Shown in pieces: positions 6,166 to 6,481 of a DNA stretch of 6,481 bases (positions are counted from its first letter, which is position 1; the number at the start of each line of letters is the position of its first letter). The notes beneath the pieces are model-generated. The model was not told where the DNA came from and searched no databases. It worked only from the letters and a program-made list of their open reading frames with translations. Position numbers and translations under genes: made by a program. Source of the stretch: a bacterium UBA7470 (lineage in GTDB: Bacteria > Pseudomonadota > Gammaproteobacteria > Burkholderiales > Burkholderiaceae_C); NCBI GenBank assembly GCA_002479815.1, contig DLPA01000060.1, positions 1 to 6,481 on the forward strand. Direction: 5' to 3'.

Positions 6166-6208
6166 GCAACAAATACCAAGTTTATACGGTTTTTCATTCG
6201 TAAAAATA

Positions 6209-6268
6209 GCCGTTTTTTTGTCATAAATCAGTCTCCCCGCTGTTGTCATGACAAAAAAATGGCTTTTT
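6209..6268. terminator. Two-way intrinsic terminator hairpin inside the element
   Basis: Bases 6209-6224 pair with 6248-6263 in 16 consecutive pairs, one of them G-U (6212 with 6260), with a loop of 23 bases. On the plus strand the stem is followed by TTTTTCT; on the minus strand it is followed by TATTTTTA. It would stop the plus-strand gene ending at 6078 and the opposing gene. Much of the stem is A-T (T7 against A7), so strength is uncertain. Confidence 0.6.
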
Positions 6269-6347
6269 CTCATATTTGAACCGTCTTTTTTTAAAAAAAC
6301 AGCCTTTTTTTCAGATTTAAAAATGTCAAAAACCTCTGTTTAATTGC

Positions 6348-6367
6348 GTGAGCAGCTCACTTTTTTT
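6348..6367 (+). terminator. Intrinsic terminator on the plus strand in the right arm
   Basis: GTGAG-CAG-CTCAC followed by T7. It is the mirror copy of the one at 6146-6165. It lies 270 bases past the stop codon of the chalcone-isomerase-like gene, so it would act as a back-up to the hairpin at 6209-6268. Confidence 0.55.
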
Positions 6368-6395
6368 GCTACTGATTTTTAGGTAACTGTGGCGC

Positions 6396-6481
6396 TTACA
6401 CATGACCCAGGGGTTCGATGTGCGTGTTCAGCTCGGTGTGTGCCTTGGCTTTGGCGTGTTGCTCTAGGTCATCGGCGACGG
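6396..6481 (-). CDS. 3' end of an unidentified gene, possibly a cation diffusion facilitator
   Basis: A minus-strand frame enters from the right edge and stops at TAA (6396-6398). The last 27 codons are visible: the tail starts VADDLEQHAKAKAHTE and ends NTHIEPLGHV. It has the charged, helical then HxEP-containing look of the cytoplasmic C-terminal domain of cation diffusion facilitator transporters (which often end with a strand reading like xHIEP), but 27 residues are too few for a firm call. It is convergent with the chalcone-isomerase-like gene, and the palindromic element lies just past its stop. Being a true gene end is supported by the open frame, the codon use and the position of the terminators. 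Confidence 0.55.
   Translation of the reverse strand, partial: VADDLEQHAKAKAHTELNTHIEPLGHV

Larger units (their letters stand above)
6136..6376. repeat. 241-base nested palindromic element with 33-34 base terminal inverted repeats
   Basis: The left arm (6136-6169) and right arm (6344-6376) are reverse complements over their full length apart from one extra A in the left arm (ATCAGATAGC against ATCAGTAGC). Each arm contains an A7 or T7 run and a 13-base palindrome GTGAGC-T/A-GCTCAC. Inside is a second inverted repeat (6209-6224 with 6248-6263). Between the two, weaker complementarity continues (for example GGTTTTT at 6188-6194 with AAAAACC at 6328-6334). The interior has no convincing reading frame and is rich in A and T runs of 5-7. 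A clear target-site duplication is not visible; TTTA occurs at both flanks (6132-6135 and 6378-6381) but is weak evidence. It lies between two convergent genes. It may be a MITE-like relic, a composite two-way terminator, or both. Confidence 0.8.

Noticed and set aside
6148..6169. Similarity of the GTGAGC-N-GCTCAC palindrome to a lac-type operator
   Set aside because: The outer bases differ, no LacI-family gene or controlled promoter is near, and the adjoining T7 runs fit terminator hairpins better.

Overview
The window reads as a bacterial chromosome segment from the Betaproteobacteria, most likely Burkholderiales near Comamonadaceae. This is inferred from the order trpE-trpG-trpD-trpC-ung, from TrpE/TrpG/TrpD/TrpC sequences typical of that group, and from the moderate GC content. 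I could not run a search to confirm the taxon. All main genes are household genes with intact active-site motifs. I see no phage, insertion sequence, CRISPR array or obvious new multi-gene system.

Layout, left to right. Positions 1-58 hold the 5' part of a tRNA-Tyr gene on the minus strand, cut by the window edge, with a plausible promoter buried in the last codons of ung. Positions 71-4974, all on the minus strand and transcribed right to left, form a tryptophan operon: trpE (3406-4974), trpG (2810-3391), trpD (1706-2734), trpC (799-1602) and, overlapping trpC by 4 bases, ung (71-802). TrpE and TrpG form anthranilate synthase, TrpD adds the phosphoribosyl group, and TrpC closes the indole ring. 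trpF, trpA and trpB are not in the window, so the pathway is split between loci. ung adds a DNA-repair enzyme to the end of the operon.

Positions 4975-5439 (465 bases) lie between the divergent trp operon and the next gene, and are not empty. On the minus strand they hold a good sigma70-type promoter (5342-5370). Next comes a 25-codon reading frame (5209-5286) with two Trp codons in the sequence Trp-Pro-Trp, which I call as a candidate trpL leader peptide. After it comes a leader RNA with several strong and partly exclusive stems (about 5094-5254). This has the layout of a transcription attenuator, but I find no hairpin followed by a U run, so the way it would act is open.

Positions 5440-6078 (plus strand) encode an exported chalcone-isomerase-like protein with a twin-arginine signal peptide. 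Positions 6136-6376 are an AT-rich, non-coding, nested palindrome: 33-34 base terminal inverted repeats around a second 16-17 base pair stem, with many A and T tracts. It sits between this gene and a convergent minus-strand gene whose last 27 codons (6396-6481) are visible. It probably works as a two-way terminator and may derive from a small non-autonomous mobile element (MITE-like).
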